The notes below the pieces were generated by a model that saw nothing but the letters and a program-made list of their open reading frames with translations, was not told the origin of the DNA and made no database searches. A stretch of 64,000 bases of DNA. Origin: Streptomyces resistomycificus (GTDB taxonomy: Bacteria; Actinomycetota; Actinomycetes; Streptomycetales; Streptomycetaceae). A program made the position numbers and the translations under genes. The DNA lies in assembly GCF_001514265.1 (NCBI RefSeq), contig NZ_KQ948988.1:813395-877394 (forward strand). Reading direction: 5' to 3'. Below, piece by piece: positions 7,314-18,949 of this stretch (position 1 is the first letter of the stretch; every line of letters begins with the position of its first letter).

Positions 7314-8763
7314 CGGTCCGGGTCACGCCGGTGAAGACGGTCGTGGCCAGGATCCAGCCGGCGATGACGAGGGCGTACGACAGCGTCTGGTACCCGCCCT
7401 CCGGGGCGAACGCCCCTTCCTGGCCGAAGGAGATCACCGGGAGCAGCAGGTCGAGGGTGTAGAACACCGGGTTGAAGTCCGGGGCCTCGGACGGCTTGAG
7501 GGGGCGCGGGTGATGCAGCGCGTAGGCCACCGAGCCGATCGCGAGCAGCGACAGCAGCCACACACAGGCGCGCAGCGGCCGGAAGCCGTAGCCGACGGTG
7601 GCGTCCTGGACATGCCCCCACAGCCGGCCGTACCAGGGGAGCGTGGTGCGGTGGCGGCGCTGCTTGGCGAGCCGGACGAGGCGGGCGGCGTGGTCGTCGC
7701 CCACCCGCAGATAGGCTGCGGTCAACTGCTCGTAGGCGTGCGGGACATACCCGTCGCCGTCGCGCTCCAGCATCGGCAGGCGGCGCTCGGCCGGCTCGTG
7801 CGGGGTGAGCGTGGTGTAGACGAGGCTGCTCAGCAGCACCTCGGCCGGCACGACGTCCGGTTCGAGGAACAGGACGTCGATCTGGGCGCGGCGCAGATTG
7901 AGGGCGCCGTCGATGTGGGGGCTCTTGCGCAGCCAGAGTTCGCCGATGGTGCAACTGCTGGCGCGCAGGGCCGCGTCACCGGGATTCGACAGGCTCGCGT
8001 ACGACAGGTCGAGCCGGCCCGCGACCCGGGCGCCGCGCAGCCCGATCCAGCCCCGCACCTGCGCGTCGCGCATCAGGAGGTCGCCCTCCACGGTCAGCGT
8101 CTCGCCGTCGAGGGCGTGGTGGCCGGGCCGGTTCAGCCGGGTCCCGTTGAGGTTGACCGAGCCGGTCACGGTGGCGCCGTTGAGCCGCATCTCGCCGTCG
8201 ACGCGCAGCCCGGGCGCCCACAGGTCGTCGCCGACGGTCACCTGGTTGAGCTGGAGCATCGGCTCCGAGGTGTCGGCGGAGGTGAGGTGGGCCCGGTCCA
8301 GGAACAGCGCCCCCGACAGCTGGGCGCCGCCGAGCCGGACGGGTCCGCGCAGCCGGCAGTCCGTCATCCGCAGGACGCCCTCCACCCGCATGGTGGCGGC
8401 GGTCAGCCCCGGCAGCACGGACCAGCTCAGGTTCAACTGGCGCAGCCGGGCGCCGTACAGCAGGGGGACGCCCTCGAAGAGGCAGTGACTCAGCCGCACG
8501 GCGTGGTCGGTCGTCCCGTACCGCAGGTCGAGTACGCCGCTGATGCGGGCGCCCGACAGCTTCAGGGCGGGTATCTCCCCGTCCTCCTGCGGTCCGTTGA
8601 GCAGCAGCGAGCGCAACACGGCTGCGCGGACGGTCCGTTCGGGTCCCCAGTCCGTCCCGTCGGCCGGGTCCTCGTCGTCCCCGGTACGGAAGTTCACGGA
8701 CTCGCCCCGCGGGAAGGCCCGCCACACCCGCAGTTCGGCCGGCGTCAGGTTGTCGATCTCCAT
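7300..8763 (-). CDS. Pentapeptide-like beta-helix protein with C-terminal membrane segments
   Basis: The protein has about 487 residues. Residues of about 40-330 are built from repeated 15-25-residue units such as LRLNGATVTGSVNLNGTRLN and LSGARISGVLDLRY, which suggest a right-handed beta-helix related to pentapeptide repeats. The last 110 residues hold about three membrane segments (CVWLLSLLAIGSVAYAL, FYTLDLLLPVISF, LVIAGWILATTVFTGV). Similar Streptomyces proteins are often labelled membrane-associated oxidoreductase; I see no cofactor motif that supports that name. The ATG 8763 (MEIDNLTPAELRVW) is preferred. A GTG at 8790 would add 9 residues, and neither has a strong ribosome site. The 3' end overlaps quiC on the opposite strand. 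Confidence 0.68.
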   Translation of the reverse strand: MEIDNLTPAELRVWRAFPRGESVNFRTGDDEDPADGTDWGPERTVRAAVLRSLLLNGPQEDGEIPALKLSGARISGVLDLRYGTTDHAVRLSHCLFEGVPLLYGARLRQLNLSWSVLPGLTAATMRVEGVLRMTDCRLRGPVRLGGAQLSGALFLDRAHLTSADTSEPMLQLNQVTVGDDLWAPGLRVDGEMRLNGATVTGSVNLNGTRLNRPGHHALDGETLTVEGDLLMRDAQVRGWIGLRGARVAGRLDLSYASLSNPGDAALRASSCTIGELWLRKSPHIDGALNLRRAQIDVLFLEPDVVPAEVLLSSLVYTTLTPHEPAERRLPMLERDGDGYVPHAYEQLTAAYLRVGDDHAARLVRLAKQRRHRTTLPWYGRLWGHVQDATVGYGFRPLRACVWLLSLLAIGSVAYALHHPRPLKPSEAPDFNPVFYTLDLLLPVISFGQEGAFAPEGGYQTLSYALVIAGWILATTVFTGVTRTVSRQ

Positions 8764-8806
8764 CAGCCGCGACTCTGACGTGGTCCCCACGGCCTGTCAA
8801 CCGAAA

Positions 8807-8870
8807 GCCCGGGCCGCACCGTCGACGTCCTCGATCACACGAGGAGTCCGCAGACGGTCGCGGCCCGGGC
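8807..8870 (-). terminator. Large hairpin ending the pentose-phosphate operon
   Basis: GCCCGGGCCGC (8807-8817) pairs with GCGGCCCGGGC (8860-8870), and the adjacent ACCGTC with GACGGT, with one bulged base. An inner CCTCG/CGAGG stem sits in the loop. It starts 8 bases beyond the phosphatase stop codon. Confidence 0.7.
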
Positions 8871-8878
8871 CGTTGAGT

Positions 8879-9466
8879 TCAGGGCCGGGTGTTCCACTCG
8901 GCGATCACGGGCCGGTCGTGCTCCGTCGACAGTCGGCTGACCGTGGCCGTCGCCAGCTGGAACAGCCGTCCGTCCGCCGGGTCCAGTCCCAGCCGGCGTG
9001 CCGTCAGCACCCGCAGGAAGTGGCCGTGCGCGACGAGGATCACGTCGCCGTCGGGGAGGGCGGCGTCCACCCGGGACAGCACCCGGTCGGCGCGCTCGCC
9101 CACCTCGGCGGGCGACTCGCCCGGATGCCCGTCCGGGCCGGGCGGCACGCCGTCGGTCCACAGGTACCAGTCGGGCCGGGTGCGGTGGATGTCGACGGTG
9201 GTGACGCCCTCGTAGCCGCCGTAGTCCCACTCGTGCAGGTCGGGGTCGGATACGGCCCCGGTGACGCCCGCCAGTTCGGCGGTGCGTATCGCGCGGTCCA
9301 GCGGGCTGGTCAGCGCGGCTGCGAAGGTCCGCGACGAGAGGAGCGGAGCGAGGGACTTGGCCTGTTCCTCGCCGTGCTGGGTGAGGGGCAGGTCGGTCCA
9401 GCTGGTGTGCTGTCCCGACACGCTCCACTCCGTCTCGCCGTGACGGACCAGGAGAAGGTCCCCCAC
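8879..9466 (-). CDS. Histidine phosphatase (phosphoglycerate-mutase superfamily)
   Basis: The 195-residue protein opens with LLLVRHGETEWSVSGQHTSW, the RHG catalytic signature with the phosphorylated histidine. It has the second catalytic histidine in VAHGHFLRVL near residue 149 and the acid HEWDYGGYEG near 80. Members remove phosphate from small sugars, nucleotides or proteins, or act as mutases. As the last gene of a tkt-tal-zwf-opcA-pgi-gnd operon, 8 bases after gnd, a sugar-phosphate substrate is plausible but unproven. A strong hairpin follows. Confidence 0.85.
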   Translation of the reverse strand: MGDLLLVRHGETEWSVSGQHTSWTDLPLTQHGEEQAKSLAPLLSSRTFAAALTSPLDRAIRTAELAGVTGAVSDPDLHEWDYGGYEGVTTVDIHRTRPDWYLWTDGVPPGPDGHPGESPAEVGERADRVLSRVDAALPDGDVILVAHGHFLRVLTARRLGLDPADGRLFQLATATVSRLSTEHDRPVIAEWNTRP

Positions 9467-9474
9467 GGCCGGAC

Positions 9475-10356
9475 CTACTTCTTCGCCGACTCGACGGCGT
9501 GGCCGCCGAACTGGTTGCGCAGCGCCGCGATCATCTTCATCTGCGGCGAGTCGTCCTGACGGGACGCGAACCGGGCGAACAGCGACGCCGTGATCGCCGG
9601 CAGCGGCACCGCGTTGTCGACGGCGGCCTCGACGGTCCAGCGGCCCTCGCCGGAGTCCTCGGCGTAGCCGCGCAGCTTGTCCAGGTGCTCGTCCTCGTCG
9701 AGGGCGTTGACCGCCAGGTCGAGCAGCCAGGAACGGATGACGGTCCCCTCCTGCCAGGAGCGGAAGACCTCACGCACGTCGGTCACCGAGTCCACCGCCT
9801 CGAGCAGCTCCCAGCCCTCCGCGTAGGCCTGCATCATGGCGTACTCGATGCCGTTGTGGACCATCTTGGAGAAGTGCCCGGCGCCCACCTTGCCCGCGTG
9901 GACATAGCCGTACGGGCCCTCGGGCTTGAGCGCGTCGAAGATCGGCTGGAGCCGGTCGACGTGCTCCTTGTCGCCGCCGACCATCAGCGCGTAGCCGTTC
10001 TCCAGGCCCCACACCCCGCCGGAGACACCCGCGTCGACGAAGCCGATGCCCTTGGCTCCCAGCTCCGCGGCGTGCTTCTCGTCGTCGGTCCAGCGGGAGT
10101 TGCCGCCGTCGACCACGGTGTCACCGGGGGAGAGGAGGCCGCCGAGCTCGTCGACGACGGACTGCGTGGCCGCGCCGGCCGGGACCATAACCCAGACCGT
10201 GCGCGGGCCTTCGAGCCGGTCGACCAGTTCGGCCAGGCTGCTCACGTCGGAGACCTCGGGGTTGCGGTCGTAGCCGATGACGGTGTGGCCTGCGCGGCGG
10301 ATCCGCTCGCGCATGTTGCCGCCCATCTTGCCGAGGCCGATGAGTCCGAGCTGCAT
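9475..10356 (-). CDS. gnd: 6-phosphogluconate dehydrogenase, decarboxylating (short GndA type)
   Basis: It oxidatively decarboxylates 6-phosphogluconate to ribulose 5-phosphate and reduces NAD(P). The 293-residue length fits the short bacterial class rather than the 470-residue E. coli form. The Rossmann motif GLGKMGGNM is at residues 6-14. The substrate-binding block DGGNSRWTDD is near 83, DAGVSGGVWGLENGY near 106, and the catalytic-lysine region GAGHFSKMVHNGIEYA near 162. Its ATG at 10356 follows the pgi stop by one base, so the two are co-translated. It supplies the last oxidative step of the operon. Confidence 0.92.
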   Translation of the reverse strand: MQLGLIGLGKMGGNMRERIRRAGHTVIGYDRNPEVSDVSSLAELVDRLEGPRTVWVMVPAGAATQSVVDELGGLLSPGDTVVDGGNSRWTDDEKHAAELGAKGIGFVDAGVSGGVWGLENGYALMVGGDKEHVDRLQPIFDALKPEGPYGYVHAGKVGAGHFSKMVHNGIEYAMMQAYAEGWELLEAVDSVTDVREVFRSWQEGTVIRSWLLDLAVNALDEDEHLDKLRGYAEDSGEGRWTVEAAVDNAVPLPAITASLFARFASRQDDSPQMKMIAALRNQFGGHAVESAKK

Positions 10357-10357
10357 G

Positions 10358-12022
10358 TCAGTGCACTTCCTTCAGTTCGCGGTAGGCGGCCACGAGGGCG
10401 GCGGTGGAGGAGTCGAGACCGGGGACGTCGGCGCCTTCGGTGAGGGCGGGTTCGACGCGCTTGGCGAGGACCTTGCCGAGCTCGACGCCCCACTGGTCGA
10501 AGGAGTCGATGTTCCAGATCGCGCCCTGGACGAAGACCTTGTGCTCGTAGAGGGCGATGAGCTGCCCGAGCACGGACGGTGTGAGTTCCTTCGCCAGGAT
10601 CGTCGTCGTGGGGTGGTTGCCCTTGAACGTGCGGTGCGGGACCTGCTCCTCGGCCACGCCCTCCGCGCGGACCTCCTCGGCGGTCTTGCCGAAGGCGAGC
10701 GCCTGGCCCTGGGCGAGCAGGTTGGCCATCAGCAGGTCGTGCTGCGCCTTGAGTCCGTCGCTCAGCTCGTCGACCGGGCGGACGAAGCCGATCAGGTCGG
10801 CGGGGATGAGCTTGGTGCCCTGGTGGATCAACTGGTAGTAGGCGTGCTGCCCGTTGGTGCCGGGCGTGCCCCACACCACCGGGCCGGTCTGCCAGTCGAC
10901 GGGGTTGCCGTCGCGGTCCACGGACTTGCCGTTGGACTCCATGTCCAACTGCTGGAGGTACGCCGTGAACTTGGACAGGTAGTGGCTGTAGGGCAGCACC
11001 GCGTGCGACTGGGCGTCGAAGAAGTTGCCGTACCAGACGCCCAACAGGCCCAGCAGCAGCGGCGCGTTGGCCTCGGCGGGCGCGTTCAGGAAGTGCTCGT
11101 CGACGATGCGGAAGCCGTCCAGCATCTCCAGGAAACGGTCCGGGCCGATGGCGATCATCAGGGACAGGCCGATGGCGGAGTCGAAGGAGTAGCGGCCGCC
11201 GACCCAGTCCCAGAACGCGAACATGTTGTCCGGGTCGATACCGAAGTCGGTGACCTTCTCGGCGTTCGTCGACAGGGCGACGAAGTGCCTCGCGACGGCC
11301 TTGTCCTCGCCGAGCCCGTTCGGGCCGTGCAACAGCCAGGAGCGGGCCGAGGTGGCGTTGGTGATCGTCTCGATGGTGGTGAAGGTCTTGGACGCGACGA
11401 TGAACAGGGTCTCCGCGGGGTCCAGGTCGCGCAGTGCCTCGTGCAGGTCGGCGCCGTCCACGTTCGACACGAACCGGAAGGTCAGCGAGCGGTCGGTGTA
11501 CGCCCGCAGGGCCTCGTAGGCCATCGCGGGACCGAGGTCGGAGCCGCCGATGCCGATGTTGACGACGTTCCTGATCCGCCTGCCGGTGTGCCCGGTCCAC
11601 TCGCCGGAGCGGACCCGGTCGGCGAAGGAGGTCATCTGGTCGAGCACGGCGTGCACCTCGGGCACGACGTTCTCGCCGTCGACCTCGATCACCGCGTTCG
11701 CGGGGGCGCGCAGCGCGGTGTGCAGTACGGCACGGTCCTCGGTGATGTTGATCCGCTCGCCGCGGAACATCGCGTCGCGCTGCCCGAACACGTCGGTGGC
11801 GGTGGCGAGTTCCTGGAGCAGGGCGAGGGATTCGTCGGTGACCAGGTGCTTGGAGTAGTCGATGCGCAGGTCGCCGACGCGCACGACGTACCGCGCCGCG
11901 CGCCCGGGATCGGACGCGAACAGCTCCCGCAGGTGCGGATGCCACTCGGCGCGGTGGTCCTCCAGGGCGGTCCACTCCGGTCGCCGGGTGGGCCTGGGGG
12001 AGTCGGAAGGGGACTCAGACAT
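10358..12022 (-). CDS. pgi: Glucose-6-phosphate isomerase
   Basis: It interconverts glucose 6-phosphate and fructose 6-phosphate. The 554-residue length is that of bacterial/eukaryotic long PGI. Clear signatures are [14 protein letters not shown] near residue 151, FVSNVDGAD, the block [19 protein letters not shown] near 380, and the C-terminal LIPADLIGF and [10 protein letters not shown]. The gene overlaps opcA by 8 bases and leaves one base before gnd. It is probably the second PGI of the genome, because Streptomyces usually carries another elsewhere (family knowledge, not visible here). Confidence 0.94.
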   Translation of the reverse strand: MSESPSDSPRPTRRPEWTALEDHRAEWHPHLRELFASDPGRAARYVVRVGDLRIDYSKHLVTDESLALLQELATATDVFGQRDAMFRGERINITEDRAVLHTALRAPANAVIEVDGENVVPEVHAVLDQMTSFADRVRSGEWTGHTGRRIRNVVNIGIGGSDLGPAMAYEALRAYTDRSLTFRFVSNVDGADLHEALRDLDPAETLFIVASKTFTTIETITNATSARSWLLHGPNGLGEDKAVARHFVALSTNAEKVTDFGIDPDNMFAFWDWVGGRYSFDSAIGLSLMIAIGPDRFLEMLDGFRIVDEHFLNAPAEANAPLLLGLLGVWYGNFFDAQSHAVLPYSHYLSKFTAYLQQLDMESNGKSVDRDGNPVDWQTGPVVWGTPGTNGQHAYYQLIHQGTKLIPADLIGFVRPVDELSDGLKAQHDLLMANLLAQGQALAFGKTAEEVRAEGVAEEQVPHRTFKGNHPTTTILAKELTPSVLGQLIALYEHKVFVQGAIWNIDSFDQWGVELGKVLAKRVEPALTEGADVPGLDSSTAALVAAYRELKEVH

Positions 12023-12950
12023 GGGTGGGGATCTCCTTGGTGCCCTCGCCCCGCAGGGCGACGGCGTACATCTCGTCCGCGTCGAGGCGGCGAAGCTCCT
12101 CGGCGATGAGTTCGGAGGTGGTGCGGACCTTCAGTGCGAGGGTGCGGGAGGGCTGGCCGGGCAGGGACAGCGTGGCCAGAGGGCCCTCGGGGCGGTCGAT
12201 GACGATCTCGCCGTTCGCGGTGCCCAGCCGTACGGCCGTGACGACCGGTCCGGCGGTGACGACACGGTCGACCGTGACGTCGAGGCGGGCCTCCAGCCAG
12301 CGGGCCAGCAGTTCGGCGGCCGGGTTCTCCTCCTCGGCCTCGACGGCCGCGGAGGTCACCTTGACCCGGGCCTGGTCCAGGGCCGCGGCCAGCATCGAAC
12401 GCCACGGTGTCAGCCGGGTCCAGGCGAGGTCGGTGTCGCCGGGGGCGTAGGAGCGGACCCGGGCCTTGAGCACGTCGAGCGGGTTCTCCACGGCGTACAG
12501 GTCGGTGATGCGGCGCTGGGCGAGCGCGCCCAGCGGGTCCTTGGCGGGGTTGTCGGGCGCGTCCACCGGCCACCACACCACCACCGGCGCGTCCGGCAGC
12601 AGCAACGGCAGGACCACGGAGTCGGCGTGGTCGGAGACCTCGCCGTAGGTCCTGAGGATGACCGTCTCGCCGGTGCCCGCGTCGGCGCCCACCCGCACCT
12701 CGGCGTCGAGGTGGGAGTTGGTGCGGTCGCGCGGGGTGCGGGCGTGCCGCTTGATGACGACCAGGGTGCGCGAGGGGTGCTCGTGCGAGGCCTCCTCGGC
12801 CGCCTTGATCGCGTCGTAGGCGTTCTCCTCGTCCGTGACGATGACCATCGTCAGGACCATGCCCACGGCGGGGGTGCCGATGGCGCGGCGGCCCTGCACC
12901 AGCGCCTTGTTGATCTTGCTTGCCGTGGTGTCGGTCAGGTCGATCTTCAT
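12015..12950 (-). CDS. opcA: Glucose-6-phosphate dehydrogenase assembly protein OpcA
   Basis: The 311-residue protein starts [20 protein letters not shown], the usual start of actinobacterial OpcA. It contains [30 protein letters not shown] and [18 protein letters not shown], all conserved in the family. OpcA activates or assembles the adjacent G6PDH (established in cyanobacteria and actinobacteria). The ATG at 12950 overlaps the zwf stop as ATGA, so translation is coupled. An upstream in-frame extension to 13430 is antisense-free reading through zwf and is not used. Confidence 0.92.
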   Translation of the reverse strand: MKIDLTDTTASKINKALVQGRRAIGTPAVGMVLTMVIVTDEENAYDAIKAAEEASHEHPSRTLVVIKRHARTPRDRTNSHLDAEVRVGADAGTGETVILRTYGEVSDHADSVVLPLLLPDAPVVVWWPVDAPDNPAKDPLGALAQRRITDLYAVENPLDVLKARVRSYAPGDTDLAWTRLTPWRSMLAAALDQARVKVTSAAVEAEEENPAAELLARWLEARLDVTVDRVVTAGPVVTAVRLGTANGEIVIDRPEGPLATLSLPGQPSRTLALKVRTTSELIAEELRRLDADEMYAVALRGEGTKEIPTHV

Positions 12951-14557
12951 GGCCTGCGCCAGCTCCGTCCGTCTCGTGCGAGCATCTCGTCGGCTTCCTC
13001 GGGTCCCCAGCTGCCCGCCGCGTACTGCGCCGGCCTGCCGTGGTTCGCCCAGTGCCCCTCGATCGGGTCGAGGATCTTCCAGGACTCTTCCACTTCCTGG
13101 TGGCGGGGGAACAGGTTGGCGTCGCCGAGGAGGACATCCAGGATGAGGCGCTCGTACGCCTCCGGGCTCGACTCCGTGAACGACTCGCCGTACGCGAAGT
13201 CCATCGTCACGTCCCGGATCTCCATCGAGGTGCCCGGCACCTTCGACCCGAAGCGGACCGTCATGCCCTCGTCGGGCTGGACGCGGATGACGATCGCGTT
13301 CTGGTTGAGCTCCTCGGTGGCGGTCGAGTCGAAGGGGGAGTGCGGGGCCCGCTGGAAGACCACCGCGATCTCGGTGACCCGGCGGCCCAGGCGCTTGCCG
13401 GTGCGCAGATAGAAGGGGACGCCCGCCCAACGGCGGTTGTCCACGTTCAGCTTGACGGCGGCATAGGTGTCGGTCGTGGAGGACGGGTCGATGCCGTCCT
13501 CGTCGAGGTAGCCGCGCACCTGCTCGCCGCCCTGCCAGGCCGCCGCGTACTGCCCGCGCACGGCGTGGGCACCGATGTCCTCCGGCAGCTTCACGGCCTT
13601 GAGGACCTTCAGCTTCTCCATGAGCAGCGACTCGGCGTCGAAGGCGGCCGGCTCCTCCATGGCGGTCAGCGCCATCAGCTGCAGGAGGTGGTTCTGGATG
13701 ACGTCGCGGGCGGCGCCGATGCCGTCGTAGTAGCCGGCCCGGCCGCCGATGCCGATGTCCTCGGCCATGGTGATCTGCACGTGGTCGACGTACGAGCGGT
13801 TCCAGATCGGCTCGTACATCTGGTTGGCGAAGCGCAGCGCCAGGATGTTCTGGACGGTCTCCTTGCCGAGGTAGTGGTCGATGCGGAAGACCTGGTCCGG
13901 CTCGAACACGTCGTGCACGAGCGCGTTCAGCTCGCGCGCGCTGGCGAGGTCACGGCCGAACGGCTTCTCGATGACCGCGCGCCGCCACGAGCCCTCCGGG
14001 GGGTCGGCGAGGCCGTGCTTCTTGAGCTGCCGGACCACCTTCGGGAAGAACTTCGGCGGTACCGAGAGGTAGAAGGCGTAGTTGCCGCTCGTCCCGCGCG
14101 AGGCGTCCAACTCGTCGACGGCGGAGCGCAGTTGCTTGAAAGCCGTGTCGTCGTCGAAGTCGCCCGGGATGAACCGCATGCCCTCGGCGAGCTGCTGCCA
14201 GACCTCCTCCCGGAACGGCGTGCGGGAGTGCTCGCGCACCGCGTCGTGCACGACCTGCGCGAAGTCCTGGTCCTCCCAGTCCCGGCGGGCGAACCCGACG
14301 AGGGAGAAGCCTGGCGGCAGCAGACCGCGGTTGGCGAGGTCGTAGACGGCCGGCATCAGCTTCTTGCGGGACAGGTCGCCGGTGACACCGAAGATGACGA
14401 GACCGGACGGACCGGCGATCCTGGGGAGGCGGCGGTCCTGGGGGTGGCGCAGCGGGTTGGACCAGTCGGCGGCCGGCAGCACGGGGACGACCACCTCCGG
14501 TCCGCCCTCCTCCGCCCGGGGTTCCTCGGCCGTGGTGGTGGGAAGCTTCTTGCTCAT
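12947..14557 (-). CDS. zwf: Glucose-6-phosphate 1-dehydrogenase
   Basis: It oxidises glucose 6-phosphate to 6-phosphogluconolactone. The 536-residue protein has the coenzyme motif [16 protein letters not shown] near residue 48, the catalytic signature [13 protein letters not shown] near 227, and [19 protein letters not shown] sequence ([15 protein letters not shown]) near 387. The ATG 14557 (MSKKLPTT) overlaps the tal stop as ATGA. The reading frame stays open further upstream, but that stretch reads through tal antisense-free sequence without zwf similarity. Confidence 0.94.
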   Translation of the reverse strand: MSKKLPTTTAEEPRAEEGGPEVVVPVLPAADWSNPLRHPQDRRLPRIAGPSGLVIFGVTGDLSRKKLMPAVYDLANRGLLPPGFSLVGFARRDWEDQDFAQVVHDAVREHSRTPFREEVWQQLAEGMRFIPGDFDDDTAFKQLRSAVDELDASRGTSGNYAFYLSVPPKFFPKVVRQLKKHGLADPPEGSWRRAVIEKPFGRDLASARELNALVHDVFEPDQVFRIDHYLGKETVQNILALRFANQMYEPIWNRSYVDHVQITMAEDIGIGGRAGYYDGIGAARDVIQNHLLQLMALTAMEEPAAFDAESLLMEKLKVLKAVKLPEDIGAHAVRGQYAAAWQGGEQVRGYLDEDGIDPSSTTDTYAAVKLNVDNRRWAGVPFYLRTGKRLGRRVTEIAVVFQRAPHSPFDSTATEELNQNAIVIRVQPDEGMTVRFGSKVPGTSMEIRDVTMDFAYGESFTESSPEAYERLILDVLLGDANLFPRHQEVEESWKILDPIEGHWANHGRPAQYAAGSWGPEEADEMLARDGRSWRRP

Positions 14558-15699
14558 TCCTCGTCGACCCCCTTGTTGTTCAGGGACTTCGTCACGGCGT
14601 CCAGCAGGTCCTGCCAGGCCGCCTCGAACTTGGCGACGCCCTCGTCCTCCAACTGCCGCACGACCTCGTCGTAGGAGATGCCGAGCCTCTCCACGGCGGC
14701 CAGGTCGGCACGGGCCTGCGGGTAGCCGCCGGTGACGGTGTCGCCGGTGACGCGGCCGTGGTCGGCGGTGGCGTTCAGCGTGGCCTCGGGCATCGTGTTG
14801 ACCGTGCCGGGCGCGACCAGGTCGTCGACGTACAGCGTGTCCTTGTACGCGGGGTCCTTCACACCGGTGGACGCCCACAGCGGGCGCTGCTTGTTGGCTC
14901 CGGCGCCGCCGAGGGCGGTCCAGCGCTCGCCGGCGAAGAGGCTCTCGTACGCCTCGTAGGCGAGCCGCGCGTTGGCGAGCGCCGCCCTCCCCTTCAGGGC
15001 CAGGGCCTCGTCGGTGCCGAGGGCCGTCAGCCGCTTGTCGATCTCGGAGTCGACGCGGGAGACGAAGAAGGAGGCCACGGAGTGGATCTCGGCCAGGTCC
15101 AGGCCCTCGGCCCGCGCCTTCTCCAGGCCGGCGAGGTAGGCGTCCATGACCTCGCGGTAGCGCTCGAGGGAGAAGATCAGCGTGACGTTGACGCTGATGC
15201 CGAGGCCGATGACCTCGGTGATCGCCGGGAGGCCGGCCTTCGTCGCCGGGATCTTGATCATCACGTTGGGGCGGTCGACCAGCCAGGACAGCTGCTTGGC
15301 CTCGGCGACGGTCGCCTCGGTGTCATGGGCGAGGCGGGGGTCGACCTCGATGGAGACCCGCCCGTCGCGACCGCCGGTGGCGGTGTACACGGGGTGCAGA
15401 ACGTCGGCGGCCGCCCGCACATCGGCGGTCGTCATCATGCGGACGGCCTCGTCGACCGTGACGCCCCGCACGGCGAGGTCCGTGAGCTGCTCCTCGTACC
15501 CCGCTCCGGAGCCGATGGCGGCCTGGAAGATGGACGGGTTGGTGGTGACGCCCACCACGTGCCTCGTCTCGACGAGTTCTGCGAGGTTGCCGGACTCGAT
15601 CCGCCTGCGCGACAGGTCGTCCAGCCAGATGGAGACGCCCTCGTCGGACAGGCGCTTGAGTGCTCCCGCGCTCGCGGTAGCTTCGGTCACAGTGATCAT
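14554..15699 (-). CDS. tal: Transaldolase
   Basis: It transfers dihydroxyacetone units in the non-oxidative pentose-phosphate pathway. The 381-residue protein has the actinobacterial long form. [13 protein letters not shown] is near residue 45. The Schiff-base lysine lies in [15 protein letters not shown] near 145, and [14 protein letters not shown] follows near 206. The start ATG 15699 ([12 protein letters not shown]) was chosen over the longer open frame because family members begin here. It lies 19 bases after tkt and overlaps zwf by 4 bases. Confidence 0.93.
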   Translation of the reverse strand: MITVTEATASAGALKRLSDEGVSIWLDDLSRRRIESGNLAELVETRHVVGVTTNPSIFQAAIGSGAGYEEQLTDLAVRGVTVDEAVRMMTTADVRAAADVLHPVYTATGGRDGRVSIEVDPRLAHDTEATVAEAKQLSWLVDRPNVMIKIPATKAGLPAITEVIGLGISVNVTLIFSLERYREVMDAYLAGLEKARAEGLDLAEIHSVASFFVSRVDSEIDKRLTALGTDEALALKGRAALANARLAYEAYESLFAGERWTALGGAGANKQRPLWASTGVKDPAYKDTLYVDDLVAPGTVNTMPEATLNATADHGRVTGDTVTGGYPQARADLAAVERLGISYDEVVRQLEDEGVAKFEAAWQDLLDAVTKSLNNKGVDEE

Positions 15700-15718
15700 C
15701 TTCTTTCTGGCGGTCGGA

Positions 15719-17812
<2,094 letters not shown>

Positions 17813-17864
17813 CTTCAAGAAGTCCTCGATCGGAGCGGGAAATCTGGTCTGTCGTGTTCAAACT

Positions 17865-17881
17865 TAAAAGTCTGACTTTTA
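17865..17881. promoter_or_regulatory. Perfect palindrome between tkt and the AraC gene
   Basis: TAAAAGTC-T-GACTTTTA is a perfect 8-bp inverted repeat in an AT-rich patch between the divergent tkt operon and the AraC-type gene. It is the most likely operator for the pair. AraC proteins normally bind direct repeats, so a different dimeric repressor could be the binder. Confidence 0.65.
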
Positions 17882-17958
17882 CGGGGGAAGGTGGCCGTGT
17901 GTCAGCCTGTGGTGAAAGTGGGACACGGACGGCGCGAGCGGGGCGGCACGAGAAGGAC

Positions 17959-18864
17959 ATGGCGGACAGAACCATCCAAGGCGGAGACGGTGACAGCGGC
18001 ACGGACGGGATCAGAACGTTCCCCTTCCCCAGCGAACTGAGTGTCAGCGGCGTCGGCATGCAGGTCGGCCCGATGGGCACCGGCCGCACCTGGCACGCGG
18101 AGGCCCCGCTGGAACGCGTGCACCGCATCGACTTCCACGTCGTCATGCTGTTCAGCGACGGCCCCGTACGCCACATGATCGACTTCGCCGAGTACGAGGC
18201 GACGGCCGGCGACCTGCTGTGGATCCGCCCGGGGCAGGTCCACCGCTTCTCGCGGAGCAGCGAGTACCGCGGAACCGTCCTCACCATGCAACCCGGCTTC
18301 CTGCCGCGCGCCACGGTCGAGGCCACCGGCCTGTACCGCTACGACCTTCCGCCCCTGCTGCACCCCGACGAGCCCCGGCTCACCGCGTTGCGGGCCGCCC
18401 TCGCCCAACTGCAGCGCGAGTACGAGGACGCCACCACCCTGCCGGTCAGCCTGCACACCGCGGTGCTGCGCCACACCCTGACCGCGTTCCTCCTGCGGCT
18501 GGCCCATCTGGCGGCGAGCTCGACGGAGGCGGCCCGACGCCAGGGTGACACCACGTTCAGCCTGTTCCGGGAGGCCGTCGAGAAGGACTTCGCCACCATC
18601 CACAGCGTCAGCGCCTACGCCGACGCGCTCGGTTACTCCCGCCGCACCCTCGTCCGCGCGGTCCGCGCCGCCACCGGTCAGACCCCCAAGGGATTCATCG
18701 ACAGACGCGTGGTCCTGGAGGCGAAGCGCCTCCTCGCCCACACGGACCTGCCCATCGGCCGGGTCGGGGCGGCGGTGGGCTTCCCGGACGCGGCGAACTT
18801 CTCGAAGTTCTTCCAGCAGCACACGGATGTGACGCCGGCGGGATTCCGGGCGGAACTGCGCTGA
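17959..18864 (+). CDS. AraC-family transcriptional regulator
   Basis: The 301-residue protein has an N-terminal cupin-like sensor half (FHVVMLFSDGPVRHMIDFAEYEATAGDLLWIRPGQVHRF). Its C-terminal AraC double helix-turn-helix begins near residue 205, with SAYADALGYSRRTLVRAVRAATG and the final signature VGAAVGFPDAANFSKFFQQHTDVTPAGFRAEL. The ATG 17959 has AGAAGGAC just upstream; the frame is open back to 17797 but without a better start. It is divergent from the pentose-phosphate operon, shares a 146-base control region with it, and is the natural candidate to regulate it (inference). Confidence 0.85.
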   Translation: MADRTIQGGDGDSGTDGIRTFPFPSELSVSGVGMQVGPMGTGRTWHAEAPLERVHRIDFHVVMLFSDGPVRHMIDFAEYEATAGDLLWIRPGQVHRFSRSSEYRGTVLTMQPGFLPRATVEATGLYRYDLPPLLHPDEPRLTALRAALAQLQREYEDATTLPVSLHTAVLRHTLTAFLLRLAHLAASSTEAARRQGDTTFSLFREAVEKDFATIHSVSAYADALGYSRRTLVRAVRAATGQTPKGFIDRRVVLEAKRLLAHTDLPIGRVGAAVGFPDAANFSKFFQQHTDVTPAGFRAELR

Positions 18865-18907
18865 CTGCACCGCCGGCCACGGTGGCGACACCGTCGTCGG
18901 CACACGC

Positions 18908-18939
18908 GTGAGGGGCCCCGCACGAGCGGAACCCCTCAC
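18908..18939. terminator. Shared hairpin between convergent AraC and GH16 genes
   Basis: GTGAGGGG (18908-18915) pairs with CCCCTCAC (18932-18939), with a further CGC/GCG inside. It lies between two convergent stops (18864 and 18950), so it can serve both directions. Confidence 0.65.
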
Positions 18940-18949
18940 CGGGAAGCGG

